DNA of 64,000 nucleotides from Stieleria marina. Lineage in GTDB: Bacteria > Planctomycetota > Planctomycetia > Pirellulales > Pirellulaceae. Below are positions 35,878-45,833 of the stretch, in pieces; position 1 is the first letter of the stretch, and every line of letters starts with the position of its first letter. The notes beneath the pieces were generated by a model. That model saw only the letters and a program-made list of their open reading frames with translations, ran no database searches and was not told the DNA's origin. Location of the stretch: contig CP036526.1 of assembly GCA_007741555.1 (NCBI GenBank), positions 7,367,719 through 7,431,718 on the forward strand. Direction: 5' to 3'. The position numbers and the translations under genes are program-made.

Positions 35878-37062
35878 ATGGACGAAACGATGAGCGAATT
35901 GAATCCTGGCTCCGATCGCCGACCATCAGGCCTCAGGAGACTTGGCCATGAGGATGAGTTCATGATCGACGCCTTAGCCGGTCGTGCCAGCGCGATTGGA
36001 TTTGGAAACTCAGCGATCGCCGAAGCAATCTTATCCGCCAGCGAAGACTACTTGGGCGACGCCAACCAATTCGACTTGAAGGGCGTCACCGAATACAGCG
36101 AGCTGACGGACAAATTATCCACCGCACTGCAAGTTGAAAAACACTTGGCGGTCGAAACGCTGGTGCTGTGCGATTCAGCGGACGCTGCCACGGAGACCGC
36201 GATTGCTTACGCACGAACTTGGAAACCCGATTCGTTTCGCACTGTCGCACTGATCGGCAGCGATCACGGACGCACCGCTGCTTGCCGAACAGCCAGCGGT
36301 CGCCCCGAATTGCACGAAGACTTTGGCCCCATGATGGCCGGTTTTGCGCACGTTCCGACCGGCGACATTGATGCACTCCGCGCCACCGTTGACGATCAAA
36401 CCGCATGCGTCCTGATCTCGCCGATCGACTTGCATGATGCCGCGCGACAATTGGATGTAGGCTACTTGAACGCCGTCCGTGAAGTGTGCGACCAACACCA
36501 AGTGGCATTGATCATCGACGAATCCAAACTGTGCGTCGGCAGTTCGGGCGCGGCATTTCATTTCGCGGCAATCGCTGACATTCAAGTCGATGGTCTGATT
36601 CTGTCGGCCGGCTTGTTCGGGGGACTACCCGGTGGAATCTTTCTTGGATCAAAGCAACTGGTCGCGCACCATGAACCGGCAGCGATTCAATTGCCACTCC
36701 AGAATGCGGTAGCGACCGCGATCGTCTCTGAAATGAACGAGCTGAATTTTCCCTCCGCCGTCGTGGAACCTGCGCAACAGTTGGCGGTGATGTTGGCCGA
36801 ACGAGTCGGCGGTTTTGAGTTCATTCGCGACCTCCACGCTACCGGCATGACAATCGGAATCGAAACCGACATCAGCGCCGACGAGATTGTCGCCGCGGCT
36901 GTTAAAGAAGGACTGCGGATCGAAACCTCTGGCGAAACTGCAATCCGAATGCAACTACCGTTGGTCTGTTCCGACGAAGATCGCGATTCGCTTGTCGAGC
37001 GTTTCGGTCTGGCACTGGAACATGTCGAACACGAATCGGTTGACACTGCGGTCACCCCTTAG
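35878..37062 (+). CDS. ArgD-like class III aminotransferase homologue lacking the PLP lysine
   Basis: A 394-residue homologue of acetylornithine aminotransferase. Family segments are recognisable: ETLVLCDSADAATETAIAYAR (for NSGAEANEAAIKLAR), GSDHGRTAACRTASGRPELH, EDFGPMMAGFAHVP, CVLISPIDLHDAA, and LIIDESKLCVGSSG (for LIFDEVQTGMGRTG). At the expected SAKALGGGFP the protein reads L-S-A-G-L-F-G-G-L-P, so the Schiff-base lysine aligns with Ala (codon at 36607). The Asp that contacts the pyridine nitrogen is kept in D-E-S. It lies between argB and argF. It is probably a pseudoenzyme or has a changed function. ATG at 35878 is preferred over GTG at 35839. Confidence 0.8.
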   Translation: MDETMSELNPGSDRRPSGLRRLGHEDEFMIDALAGRASAIGFGNSAIAEAILSASEDYLGDANQFDLKGVTEYSELTDKLSTALQVEKHLAVETLVLCDSADAATETAIAYARTWKPDSFRTVALIGSDHGRTAACRTASGRPELHEDFGPMMAGFAHVPTGDIDALRATVDDQTACVLISPIDLHDAARQLDVGYLNAVREVCDQHQVALIIDESKLCVGSSGAAFHFAAIADIQVDGLILSAGLFGGLPGGIFLGSKQLVAHHEPAAIQLPLQNAVATAIVSEMNELNFPSAVVEPAQQLAVMLAERVGGFEFIRDLHATGMTIGIETDISADEIVAAAVKEGLRIETSGETAIRMQLPLVCSDEDRDSLVERFGLALEHVEHESVDTAVTP

Positions 37063-37110
37063 ACTATCACGAATCACTTTTTCGCTTCTCGCGACCCTTG
37101 AGCCATCTCC

Positions 37111-38049
37111 ATGCAACACTTGCTATCGCTCTTTGACATCGACCCCGATCAACTGCGCCAAATTTTGGCCACCGCAGCGCATTTGAAAAAGCGTTTGAAA
37201 TCAGGTGATCGACCGGAAATCCTGCAACGACAAGTCCTGGGACTTTTGTTTGAGAAACAAAGTCTCCGAACTCGCGTCAGTTTCGAAACCGGGATGGCGC
37301 ACTTGGGTGGCAGTAGCCTCTTTTTGGGAGAAGACGTCGGCTGGGGCAAACGCGAAGCTGCATCGGATTTCACAAACGTCTTAGGTGAATTCGTTGACAT
37401 CGTTGTCTGCCGATCCAAAAGCCACGACAGCGTGGAGCAACTGGCCAGTTTCAATGCGATGCCGGTGATCAATGGACTGACGGATCTGTGCCATCCTTGC
37501 CAAGCGATGGCCGATGTGCTGACGATCCAAGAATCACTCGGTTCGTTGAAAGACAAACACCTTGTCTTTGTCGGCGACGGAAACAACGTGGCTCATTCAC
37601 TGGCGCTAATCTGCGCGATGCTGGAAATGCGATTCACGTTGGCTTGCCCCAAAGGCTACGAAATGGATTCGACCTGGATCGACAGAGTCGTCAAACAGTA
37701 TCCCAAGGCCGCCATCGAAACGACTTCGGATCCCAGCCAATCAGTCAGCGACGCAGACGCGATCTACACCGACGTCTGGATCAGCATGGGGCAAGAAGCC
37801 GAAGCGGCAGAACGCAAAAGTGCCTTCGCTGATTTTCAAGTCAATGCCGCGTTGATGAAAGCGGCCCCCAGTCACGCCCGAATCCTGCACTGTTTGCCAG
37901 CCGTCCGGGGTGAAGAGATCACGGACGATGCAATCGACAGTGGACAAAGCGATGTCATCCAGCAGGCCGGCAATCGAATGCACGCTCAGAAAGGCCTGCT
38001 CGTTTGGTTGCTCAATCGTGACTGGATCACGCAAAACGTCACCGTTTAA
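37111..38049 (+). CDS. argF: Ornithine carbamoyltransferase
   Basis: Converts ornithine and carbamoyl phosphate to citrulline, 312 residues. The carbamoyl-phosphate loop is [19 protein letters not shown] (S-L-R-T-R, variant of S-T-R-T-R). [48 protein letters not shown] (SMG loop) and [15 protein letters not shown] (HCLP) are all present. It follows the argD-like gene after 48 bases and precedes rph. The HCLP and SMG motifs separate it from aspartate carbamoyltransferase. Confidence 0.96.
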   Translation: MQHLLSLFDIDPDQLRQILATAAHLKKRLKSGDRPEILQRQVLGLLFEKQSLRTRVSFETGMAHLGGSSLFLGEDVGWGKREAASDFTNVLGEFVDIVVCRSKSHDSVEQLASFNAMPVINGLTDLCHPCQAMADVLTIQESLGSLKDKHLVFVGDGNNVAHSLALICAMLEMRFTLACPKGYEMDSTWIDRVVKQYPKAAIETTSDPSQSVSDADAIYTDVWISMGQEAEAAERKSAFADFQVNAALMKAAPSHARILHCLPAVRGEEITDDAIDSGQSDVIQQAGNRMHAQKGLLVWLLNRDWITQNVTV

Positions 38050-38091
38050 ATACCCAGCGTCCTTCAAGCTCCCTTACAAAGTCCCCTCTGC

Positions 38092-38793
38092 ATGCGACCT
38101 TCCGATCAACTTCGCGACGTTCAGATCCAACGCGGCTACCTTGAATCCAATCCCGCCAGCGTACTCTATCGCTGCGGCAAAACGATCGTGCTGTGCACGG
38201 CATCGCTGGAATCCAGTGTTCCCCCGTGGTTGGAAGGGAAGGGCAAAGGCTGGGTCACGGCCGAGTACAACATGCTGCCCGGAAGCACGAGTCCTCGCAA
38301 ACGTCGCGATCGCAGCGGCAAAGTCGACGGCCGAACAACCGAAATTCAGCGTCTGATTGGACGCAGCCTGCGCGCCGTCATCGACCTCCACAAACTTGGC
38401 GAGAATTCCATCGTCGTCGATTGCGACGTATTGCAAGCAGACGGTGGCACACGAACGGCATCCATCACCGGCGGATTCATTGCCCTGGCAATCGCAGTCG
38501 AACAAGCAGTCGCGGGAAGCTCTGTCGGGAATGGTCCCCTGACCGATAGCGTCGCCGCCATCAGCGTCGGCCTACATGGCGACGAAGTAAAGTTAGACTT
38601 GGATTACGAACTTGATTCGGCAGCCGACGTGGACATGAACGTGATCATGACCGGCAGTGGACGTTTTGTAGAAATCCAAGGCACGGGAGAAGAGGCCACC
38701 TTCGACGATGACCAGCTGGCCAAAATGTTGAAACTGGCTAAGAAGGGAATCGCCGACTTGACCAAGCTCCAGCAGCAAGAGCTTTCTCGGTAG
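38092..38793 (+). CDS. rph: Ribonuclease PH
   Basis: A phosphorolytic 3' exonuclease that trims tRNA 3' ends, 233 residues. It starts with the family pattern RPSDQLRDVQIQRGYLESNP, then GKTIVLCTASLE, GKGKGWVTAEYNMLPGST, RKRRDRSGKVDGRTTEIQRL and DCDVLQADGGTRTASITGG (phosphate and active-site region). DLDYELDSAADVDMNVIMTG completes the signature. It is 42 bases after argF and probably shares its transcript. Confidence 0.97.
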   Translation: MRPSDQLRDVQIQRGYLESNPASVLYRCGKTIVLCTASLESSVPPWLEGKGKGWVTAEYNMLPGSTSPRKRRDRSGKVDGRTTEIQRLIGRSLRAVIDLHKLGENSIVVDCDVLQADGGTRTASITGGFIALAIAVEQAVAGSSVGNGPLTDSVAAISVGLHGDEVKLDLDYELDSAADVDMNVIMTGSGRFVEIQGTGEEATFDDDQLAKMLKLAKKGIADLTKLQQQELSR

Positions 38794-38890
38794 GCACGTT
38801 TTCCCCAACGAGACAGCTTTCAAGCGAGACAATCAAGCTGCTTTCGCTTGGCGTTTACAAAGGTCATCAGAGCCAGCTGCTGACTGACAG

Positions 38891-40027
38891 CTACTTTGGA
38901 TTTTCGTACCAGACGACATTCTTGCTGCCGCGACCGGCGACCAACAAATCCAAGTCGCCATCGACATCCATATCGAAGGCGCGGATGTCGTACGATTCTT
39001 GATCGGTACCGACGACGCGGCGTGTGAAATTGCCGCTTCCGTCGTTTTCGTACCACGCGGCGATTTTGTCACCAAATGCACAAGTCGCCGCATCGATGTC
39101 TCCGTCGCCATCCATGTCCACCGCGGCTAAACAATGCGGCTCTTTGATGTCCGCATCGATATCGTGACGCTGCCATGACGGAGCCTCGAACCACACCACT
39201 CCACGACCATGTCCGCGCGACGCGATGAAGTCCAGCTTTCCGTCGCCGTTGACGTCGGCCGGATGAATATTGGTCGCCCCCGGTTCCTGGTCGCTAATCA
39301 AGTGTTTGGTCCAAGCCTGGCTGGGATCCACTGGCGATTCCCACCAAGCAAACCACTCGCCTGTCGACGTCGCGTTTGCCCCACCCTTGGCACCTGTCGC
39401 CGCATCCATTCGCCCATCACCATTGATGTCGCCAACGCCCAAGTAGTGTGTCAGACCAGGAGCATCTTTGTCCGCAAAAATGTTCGCCTTCCATCGTTCC
39501 GCTGACAACGGTTGATCCGGAACACTGAACCAAGCCAGCGACTCGTTGTGCGGTGGCTTGTCTTGCGCGCTAGTCGCCAGCAGATCGACTTTTCCGTCAC
39601 CGTCGACATCGGCTTTCATCAATCCATGAATCCCGTGAACCGTATCGTCGACCAGTCGATCGCGCCATCTTCCCTTTGCTCCTTCGCTGGGCTGTTCCAA
39701 CCAAATAATCAAACCAGGGTTGTACCTGGCACCGACGTAATCCAAGTCACCATCGCCATCGATGTCAAAGCACTCACTATGGATAAACCACTTGGTTTCT
39801 TTGTGTTCAAATAGTGTCACCGGTTTCCAATCCGGCGCGACGAACAGCTGCGTCTTCTGGCGGTTGTCAGTGATCACGTCAGGCAACCCGTCGCCGGTAA
39901 AGTCACCTGCGATCGCCGTCATCGTATGGGCGTCTTGGTCGACGATGTGTTTTTTCCAATGACCGTCGTCTGCAAAAGCAAAACCCAGCGGCGAAAACAA
40001 GATGGCGAAGACGGCGGAAAATCGCAT
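38891..40027 (-). CDS. Secreted FG-GAP/VCBS repeat protein
   Basis: A 378-residue exported beta-propeller-like protein. The signal peptide is RFSAVFAILFSPLGFAFA. At least seven calcium-type loops follow: DFTGDGLPD, DIDGDGDLD, DVDGDGKVD, DINGDGRMD, DVNGDGKLD, DMDGDGDID and DMDVDGDLD, each in a repeat of about 50 residues. This is the FG-GAP/VCBS family, usually surface or extracellular and adhesion- or carbohydrate-linked. ATG at 40027 is preferred over 40075. The gene is divergent from tdk. Confidence 0.88.
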   Translation of the reverse strand: MRFSAVFAILFSPLGFAFADDGHWKKHIVDQDAHTMTAIAGDFTGDGLPDVITDNRQKTQLFVAPDWKPVTLFEHKETKWFIHSECFDIDGDGDLDYVGARYNPGLIIWLEQPSEGAKGRWRDRLVDDTVHGIHGLMKADVDGDGKVDLLATSAQDKPPHNESLAWFSVPDQPLSAERWKANIFADKDAPGLTHYLGVGDINGDGRMDAATGAKGGANATSTGEWFAWWESPVDPSQAWTKHLISDQEPGATNIHPADVNGDGKLDFIASRGHGRGVVWFEAPSWQRHDIDADIKEPHCLAAVDMDGDGDIDAATCAFGDKIAAWYENDGSGNFTRRVVGTDQESYDIRAFDMDVDGDLDLLVAGRGSKNVVWYENPK

Positions 40028-40166
40028 GCGAAAGACAGACTCCAGTACTAAGTGATCAAATTCAGTTTTTGCCATCCTAGCCGTTCCACAGCGTTCCTGC
40101 GCAGACGGTCTGATGCAGATGTGTAAACTCTAGCGACGCGAATCCTTTCCATGTTGTGATCAAACG

Positions 40167-40778
40167 ATGGCCAAGCTGTACTTCTACTACTCCGCGATGA
40201 ACGCCGGCAAATCGACGATCCTTCTGCAGTCCAGCTACAACTATCGCGAACGCGGCATGCGCACCGTGATTTTGCTTCCGGAAATTGACACTCGCGACGA
40301 AGTTGGCAAAGTGACATCGCGAATCGGCATCCAGTCCGATGCAGTGACGTTTGACACCGCCGACAACCTTTACTTGATCGTTGAAAAACTGAATCAAGAA
40401 GAAACGCTCGATTGTGTACTCGTCGATGAAGCTCAGTTTCTGACACCCCAGCAAGTTAGACACCTGAGCGACGTTTGTGACAATCTGGATATCCCGGTGC
40501 TCGCGTACGGATTGCGGACAGATTTCCAGGGCAATCTATTTGACGGTAGCGCGCAGTTGCTGGCCTGGTCAGATTCTCTGGAAGAAATCAAAACGATCTG
40601 CCACTGTGGCCGCAAAGCCACAATGGTGTTGCGAATCGATTCGAATGGCCACGCGATCAAGGACGGCAATCAGATCCAAATCGGCGGCAACGACCGCTAC
40701 GTTTCCGTCTGTCGCCAACATTTCAAGCAAGGCATGTCCGAACGAGGCGGGGATGAACAGCAGCTTTTGGATCTTTAA
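40167..40778 (+). CDS. tdk: Thymidine kinase
   Basis: Phosphorylates thymidine in the pyrimidine salvage pathway, 203 residues. The P-loop is SAMNAGKST near the N-terminus. [17 protein letters not shown] holds the Walker B Asp-Glu, followed by [16 protein letters not shown] and the zinc site C-x-C-G ([13 protein letters not shown]) with a further Cys and His near the C-terminus (VCRQHF). The length and motif order match the type II TK1 family. Confidence 0.97.
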   Translation: MAKLYFYYSAMNAGKSTILLQSSYNYRERGMRTVILLPEIDTRDEVGKVTSRIGIQSDAVTFDTADNLYLIVEKLNQEETLDCVLVDEAQFLTPQQVRHLSDVCDNLDIPVLAYGLRTDFQGNLFDGSAQLLAWSDSLEEIKTICHCGRKATMVLRIDSNGHAIKDGNQIQIGGNDRYVSVCRQHFKQGMSERGGDEQQLLDL

Positions 40779-40812
40779 GAAAGAAAACCAATCGCGCCGC
40801 GTGACATCTCCG

Positions 40813-41514
40813 TTAGGGCAATTCGCGAATTCGAATGTTACGAAATTTGATGGGCGATCCTTCGTGTTCTAAACACAAGTAGCCCTCTGCCGGTTCGCAC
40901 TGGTTACCACCGGAGACTTCTTCGCCGTTGACCCACAATCGAACTTCGCCATTGATGCCGCGAATGTAGTAGTGGTTCCACTGCCCAAACCCTTTGCTCA
41001 GATTCTTCGATGGAAAACTGCGACTGCCATTGGGCGAAAGCGGTGGAAACGGTTTCATCTTGGACGAACCGACCGCAAAGATGTCACCGTTGGTCGAGAA
41101 CCAGTCCGCTTTCTTTCCGCTTCGTTTCTCGAACTGATCCGTGTAGCCGTGATCAAGCATCTGAATTTCGATGCCCCCGGTCGGCAACTTATTGGGGGGC
41201 AAGTTTTCCAACGCTTTGTCCGGCACCCACGCAAAAACACCGGAGTTGCCCGCTTCCTTTTGATGACTCCACTGGATCACCATTTCAAAATTCTTGTACT
41301 TCTTCGCCGTACGCGTTCCGCCGATCGGCGTCCCACTACAAAGGCATTCGCCCTCATTCCAAGTCATCGTGTTATCGTCCCCGTTGACCCGAACAAAATC
41401 ATCTTCATCCAACGTCACCCAACCGGGACCAGTGCCATCGACAAAAGCTCTTTCTTGAGCGTTCAAAGTGGCAGCAAAAAACAACACGGACGCAGTGCAA
41501 AAACAGCGAATCAT
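40813..41514 (-). CDS. Secreted DUF1080 (3-keto-disaccharide hydrolase-like) protein
   Basis: A 233-residue exported protein of the DUF1080 family, which adopts a concanavalin-like jelly roll and is now partly named 3-keto-disaccharide hydrolase. The signal peptide is IRCFCTASVLFFAATLNA. The fold shows GECLCSGTPIGGTRTAKKYKNFEMVIQWSH, then GNSGVFAWVPDKAL and WNHYYIRGINGEVRLWVNGEE, with the typical W-N-x-x-x-I and VNG end motifs. Planctomycetes carry many copies. The substrate is not known. ATG at 41514 was chosen for the signal peptide. Confidence 0.88.
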   Translation of the reverse strand: MIRCFCTASVLFFAATLNAQERAFVDGTGPGWVTLDEDDFVRVNGDDNTMTWNEGECLCSGTPIGGTRTAKKYKNFEMVIQWSHQKEAGNSGVFAWVPDKALENLPPNKLPTGGIEIQMLDHGYTDQFEKRSGKKADWFSTNGDIFAVGSSKMKPFPPLSPNGSRSFPSKNLSKGFGQWNHYYIRGINGEVRLWVNGEEVSGGNQCEPAEGYLCLEHEGSPIKFRNIRIRELP

Positions 41515-41718
41515 TCGAAGTAGTCCTAAAGGCGGGTCGGAACTTGGCAAGTCCAGATTCTAACAGCAGCGGAGACGCCGAATTCAAATTGCAGCGAAAT
41601 GAAATCAGATGAACACACACACGCCATTGCTTGCGAGAAAGAACTCTGGCGAATTTCGTTGGCGACACGATCGTCTAATCCTGGATCCAATACTTTTGAA
41701 TCTGGTCCCAGGACTACA

Positions 41719-42492
41719 TCAGCTGGATTTCCGAGTGAAAACGGGCTCCAGCTCGGTCGAGAGTTTCTCGTTGTAGCGATAACCGTCGGCTTCAAAGTCC
41801 AGCAGCCCATCCACTGCTGTCACTTTCTCGGTCACGATGTGACGCGCCATCATTCCCCTGGCTTGCTTGGCGAAAAAGCTAATCATCTTGTATTCGCCGT
41901 TTCGCCATTCACGAAACGCTGGCACGACAACCTGCGCTTCGATCGCCTTCAGCTTGGCAGCTCGTGAATATTCTTTGGACGCCAAATTCACGATGCAGTC
42001 ACTTTTGGTTGTCCGCAAATCAGCCAAAATTTTGTCGCGAACACGGTCGCCCCAGAACTGGTACAGATTGCTGCCGTGTTCTGTTTTTAGCTTGGTGCCC
42101 ATCTCCAGCCGGTACGGCTGGATTAAATCAAGCGGCCGCAGTATCCCGTACAGCCCCGACAGGATCCGTATGTGTTTATCGCTTCGCCGGACCTCGGCCG
42201 CGGACAACGTGTCGACATCAAATCCTTGATAGACGTCGCCGCGAAAGGCAAAGATGGCCTGCCTAGAATTCTTATCATCATGTTTGGCCTTCCAGGCGAG
42301 ATTCCTTTTTGCGTTAAGCTCGCTCAAGTTGTCGCTCAAACTCATCAATTTTGACAAGTCGCTTGCCGACAGTTTCCGCAAAGTTTTCATCAGCTCCGCT
42401 GCTTGCTTTGCATACACGGGCTGCGAACTCGTCTTCATTGGAGTCGACGTTTCAAAATCTAGCGTCTTGGCGGGAGAAAGCAGAACAATCAC
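41719..42492 (-). CDS. yaaA: Peroxide stress protein YaaA family
   Basis: A 257-residue member of the YaaA/DUF328 (UPF0246) family, which limits intracellular free iron and DNA damage during peroxide stress. The start IVLLSPAKTLDFET matches the family N-terminus, hence GTG at 42492; GTG at 42501 is also possible. The conserved segments AFRGDVYQGFDVDTL, LSGLYGILRPLDLIQPYRLEMG, WGDRVRDKI and MISFFAKQARGMMARHIV are all present. It is divergent from nothing close by and 82 bases after birA on the same strand. Confidence 0.95.
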   Translation of the reverse strand: MIVLLSPAKTLDFETSTPMKTSSQPVYAKQAAELMKTLRKLSASDLSKLMSLSDNLSELNAKRNLAWKAKHDDKNSRQAIFAFRGDVYQGFDVDTLSAAEVRRSDKHIRILSGLYGILRPLDLIQPYRLEMGTKLKTEHGSNLYQFWGDRVRDKILADLRTTKSDCIVNLASKEYSRAAKLKAIEAQVVVPAFREWRNGEYKMISFFAKQARGMMARHIVTEKVTAVDGLLDFEADGYRYNEKLSTELEPVFTRKSS

Positions 42493-42583
42493 AACAGTCA
42501 CATCTCGGCGATGAATACAGAAAACAGAACCCTAGTTGTCGCTGAAAGTATCCGAACCTGTAAAGTCGCCAACGCGGAACACC

Positions 42584-43435
42584 TTACGACTTCGTGCGGA
42601 TTAGATTGACTTCGCCCGTGTGACACACTTGCATTCCGGCGGCAGTCTCCAGCATCAATTCGCCATTGCCGTCGATGCCCCTGCAGATGGCTGTTTGTTC
42701 TTGCCCGTGTTGCTGATAGCTGACGGACTTGCCGGTCAGGTGACAGCGACCGCGAAATTCGTCGATCATTTCCAACGGCTTGGCGGTCGCTTCACAGGTC
42801 GCCTGGACAACTTGCTCGACCAGAACAGGCAGCAAGTCGTAGCGACCGACGCGGCGACCAACGACGGCTGCGATCGATTGAGCGTTCATGCGACGAGCCG
42901 GATTCGATTGAGCCGGCGTGGGTTCCACTAGCGCCGTGTCCGGAGCACGGTTGATGTTGACGCCGATGCCGATCACAACTGACTCGGGGGTGCCGTGCGT
43001 CGTTTCGAGCAAAATGCCGGCCACTTTCCCACCATCTAAATAGACATCGTTGGGCCATTTCAACTGCGTCCGCAGCGGTGCAAAACAAAACTCAATCGCC
43101 CGGGCAATCCCCACGCCAACGGCAATCGGCCACAGAGAGATTGCCGGCGACGCATCGACGGATCGCTTCATCAACAGAGAAAATGTCAACGAGTCATTTT
43201 CGCTGTGCCACGTTCGACCGTGGCGACCACGTCCAGCGGTTTGTCGATCAGCCAAGTACAGACGAGGCAACTGATCCGGTGGAACTCGGCTTTCGCGAAC
43301 GTCTTGGAGCGCAGCAGAATTAGTCGACGTGGTTTCGGCGTAATAAGTCGCAGTCGCAATGACTTCTTCGCTGATCAATTCACTGATCGCAGAAATCCCC
43401 TGCGGGTCGGTAGCCCCCTGATTATCGATCGACAC
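42584..43435 (-). CDS. birA: Biotin-[acetyl-CoA-carboxylase] ligase
   Basis: Attaches biotin to the carboxylase carrier protein, 283 residues. The catalytic signature GRGRHGRTWHSENDSLTFSLL is intact, and QLKWPNDVYLDGGKVAGILLET and VVIGIGVNINR follow. The C-terminal domain (FRGRCHLTGKSVSYQQH) is present. The N-terminal DNA-binding HTH of E. coli BirA is absent, so it is the monofunctional type. Start is uncertain: no in-frame ATG precedes the fold, and GTG at 43435 is chosen over TTG at 43465, which would overlap the upstream zinc-ribbon gene by 20 bases. Confidence 0.93.
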   Translation of the reverse strand: MSIDNQGATDPQGISAISELISEEVIATATYYAETTSTNSAALQDVRESRVPPDQLPRLYLADRQTAGRGRHGRTWHSENDSLTFSLLMKRSVDASPAISLWPIAVGVGIARAIEFCFAPLRTQLKWPNDVYLDGGKVAGILLETTHGTPESVVIGIGVNINRAPDTALVEPTPAQSNPARRMNAQSIAAVVGRRVGRYDLLPVLVEQVVQATCEATAKPLEMIDEFRGRCHLTGKSVSYQQHGQEQTAICRGIDGNGELMLETAAGMQVCHTGEVNLIRTKS

Positions 43436-43445
43436 TATCCAACCT

Positions 43446-43730
43446 TCAAAACGCAATGAAACCAAGCAACGCCAGAAGCAACAGAATCGCAGCGACCAGC
43501 CGCCAAAAGGGTTTAGTTCCTTTATTTGTCAACGCGTGTGACACTCCGTCATCCGCAAATTCATCCTGAACAAACTCATCGTAGTCAAAATCATCATCGT
43601 AGGATTCCGAGAAACCCTCTTCGTCGTCCCGCCAACCGTCGTCGCCACTGCTGCCGCAATGACGACAGAATCTTGCATTGGCGGCGATCTCGCCACCGCA
43701 GTGTGGACAGGGAACCGTTGCGTTATTCAT
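43446..43730 (-). CDS. Zinc-ribbon, single-pass membrane protein
   Basis: A 94-residue protein. The N-terminus has two CxxC pairs (VPCPHCGGEIAANARFCRHC), a zinc ribbon. An acidic, Tyr/Phe-rich stretch follows (EGFSESYDDDFDYDEFVQDE), and the C-terminus is a transmembrane helix (FWRLVAAILLLLALLGFIAF). This tail-anchored layout places the ribbon in the cytoplasm. The function is unknown. It is directly upstream of birA on the same strand. Confidence 0.78.
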   Translation of the reverse strand: MNNATVPCPHCGGEIAANARFCRHCGSSGDDGWRDDEEGFSESYDDDFDYDEFVQDEFADDGVSHALTNKGTKPFWRLVAAILLLLALLGFIAF

Positions 43731-43850
43731 TGCAAACTTTCATCACGATCCAATGGTAGTCCTCCGGCATACCGACAATACACCTCCATCGATACAATTC
43801 GCCGAGATATCTAGACGCCAATTTTTGAATAGTCTAACGAAAGGAAGACC

Positions 43851-44543
43851 TTGGGCGACACACACGATAGCGGCGACGAACGAGAGTTGATGCTCTGTGA
43901 TGACGGAGTTTCGATTCCGATGCACGACATGGCTCCCACCGGACTGCTGGGCAAATTCTTGCGCAAGCCCAAGACCATTCCCAGTCCGTTTGCATTGGAG
44001 TCCCGGCGGATCGTACGTGTCGAGGCGGAACAAGTTCCCAAACGCATTGCCAAGCACTTCAAAGGATTGCAAAAAGAGGTCGGTCGTTTGACCTATGAAC
44101 CCAACTTTTATGCCATGACGCCAGCGATCGGTCCGATCGCTGCCTCGATGATGTCCATGAGCACGCCCAGCGGGCAGAATTCGTTTTTTGCCGTCCAGAC
44201 AATCGTGCGGACCGATGGCAAATTGGTCGACACCGGGTACCACGGATTTTGCAGTTTTCTGGCCGATCATAAATTACTGATCACGATGACCAACGCCAGT
44301 TTGCCCAAGGCACGCGACGGCGTGGACCGGCTGATGCTGGACAGCGAGGATCCTGAAGCGATGATCCGCGAACATCGCAAACGAATGCGTGATCACATCA
44401 TTGACCCAGTTGAACCGGAGAAACTGGTCGATCTGATTCGCGACCAGAATTGTCGAGACGTTGCCGAGTATCTCAACCGGGGTCTCATTCGTCCGGCGAC
44501 GACGGGCGAAATTTCTCGCATTCGAGCCAAAGCAAAAAGATAG
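43851..44543 (+). CDS. Conserved hypothetical protein
   Basis: A 230-residue soluble protein with no recognised family. The middle contains NFYAMTPAIGPIAASMMSMS and a beta-rich IVRTDGKLVDTGYHGFCSFL stretch. The C-terminal part is helical and basic. The start is TTG at 43851, supported by AAGGAAG at 43841-43847. The gene stands alone, divergent from the zinc-ribbon gene. Function unknown. Confidence 0.6.
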   Translation: MGDTHDSGDERELMLCDDGVSIPMHDMAPTGLLGKFLRKPKTIPSPFALESRRIVRVEAEQVPKRIAKHFKGLQKEVGRLTYEPNFYAMTPAIGPIAASMMSMSTPSGQNSFFAVQTIVRTDGKLVDTGYHGFCSFLADHKLLITMTNASLPKARDGVDRLMLDSEDPEAMIREHRKRMRDHIIDPVEPEKLVDLIRDQNCRDVAEYLNRGLIRPATTGEISRIRAKAKR

Positions 44544-44723
44544 CCAGGCCGATTCTACGGCGTGATTCCGTTGGCCCTGCCACACTTCCCAGGTCGCCGA
44601 CATTGATGCAGGCCCCCCCCCAAACGCCTGCCCGTTCGATTTGCCGCATCCAGATGCAAAGTCAATTCAAGACCAACAGTGTATGATGCACGCTCACTGC
44701 TTCCTCACTCATCCAGTGTCCTG

Positions 44724-45740
44724 ATGACCGTTTCTGCCACTCGAAAAATCCAACCGCTGGTAGATCGTTTCGGGCGCATTCATAACAGCCTCCGCCTGAG
44801 TGTGACGGACCGTTGCAACATCCGTTGCTTCTACTGCATGCCAGCAACCGATGCGCACTTCATGTCGCGTGACTGGTTGTTGACCTTCGAGGAGCTTTAC
44901 CGACTGGTCCGAATTTTGGTTCAGCACGCGGGCGTTCGGGATGTTCGTTTGACGGGTGGTGAACCGCTTGTTCGCAAAGATTTTGCGAAACTGGTTGCGA
45001 TGCTGTCGCAGATTGATGGCCTGGAAGACCTTTCGCTGACGACCAATGGAATCCTGTTGGCCGATCAAGCCGTCGAACTTCGCCGCGCGGGGCTGCGACG
45101 AGTCAATGTCAGCTTGGACACGCTGGACGAAGAATCTTTTCAACGAATTTCACGTCGCAGCGGTGTCGACAAAATCGTCGCTGGCATCGACGCGGCGATC
45201 GAAGCTGGTTTTGAAAGCGTCAAAATCAACACGATTGCCATTCGCGGGATCACGGAACCCGATGTCATTGGGCTGGTCGATTTTGCACGCGAGCGAAACG
45301 TGCCGCTGCGGTTCATCGAATTCATGCCGCTGGACACCGACAAAGCTTGGCGTAGCGAAAAAGTGCTCACCGGCGACATGCTGCTGACGATGATCCAAGA
45401 TCACTTTGGCGAATTGACGGCTCGGGATCGCCCGCATCCGTCACAGCCAGCCGAAGATTTCCAGTTGCCCGGTGGAGCGAGGATCGGCATCATCCGTTCA
45501 GTGACGGCGCCGTTTTGTGGCAACTGCAACCGGCTGCGAATCACCGCGGACGGTTCGGTGCGAAATTGCTTGTTCTCGAAAACCGAAACGCCACTTCGCG
45601 AACTGATGCGGAGCGGTGTGTCCGACGAGACACTGTTGGGCGAGATTCGCCAGTGCATCGCGGAAAAAAGGTCCGGCCACGGGATCGATGATGATGGCTT
45701 TATGCCACCCGATCGCCCCATGTATGCGATCGGCGGATAG
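44724..45740 (+). CDS. moaA: GTP 3',8-cyclase
   Basis: A radical-SAM enzyme for the first step of molybdenum cofactor synthesis, 338 residues. The N-terminal [4Fe-4S] site is CNIRCFYC (C31, C35, C38). DVRLTGGEPLVRKDF binds SAM, and VNVSLDTLDEESF and NTIAIRG follow. The C-terminal second cluster is CGNCNRLRITADGSVRNC. The protein ends in the required Gly-Gly. ATG at 44724 is the first consistent with the family. No other moa genes are visible nearby. Confidence 0.96.
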   Translation: MTVSATRKIQPLVDRFGRIHNSLRLSVTDRCNIRCFYCMPATDAHFMSRDWLLTFEELYRLVRILVQHAGVRDVRLTGGEPLVRKDFAKLVAMLSQIDGLEDLSLTTNGILLADQAVELRRAGLRRVNVSLDTLDEESFQRISRRSGVDKIVAGIDAAIEAGFESVKINTIAIRGITEPDVIGLVDFARERNVPLRFIEFMPLDTDKAWRSEKVLTGDMLLTMIQDHFGELTARDRPHPSQPAEDFQLPGGARIGIIRSVTAPFCGNCNRLRITADGSVRNCLFSKTETPLRELMRSGVSDETLLGEIRQCIAEKRSGHGIDDDGFMPPDRPMYAIGG

Positions 45741-45833
45741 TTCTTTGCGCCAACGGTGGATAGTTGCTGATCGCGTGAACAAATGCTGATATGGGACTGT
45801 TAGCAGCACATGGGAGCGATTAAATTGTCGCTC

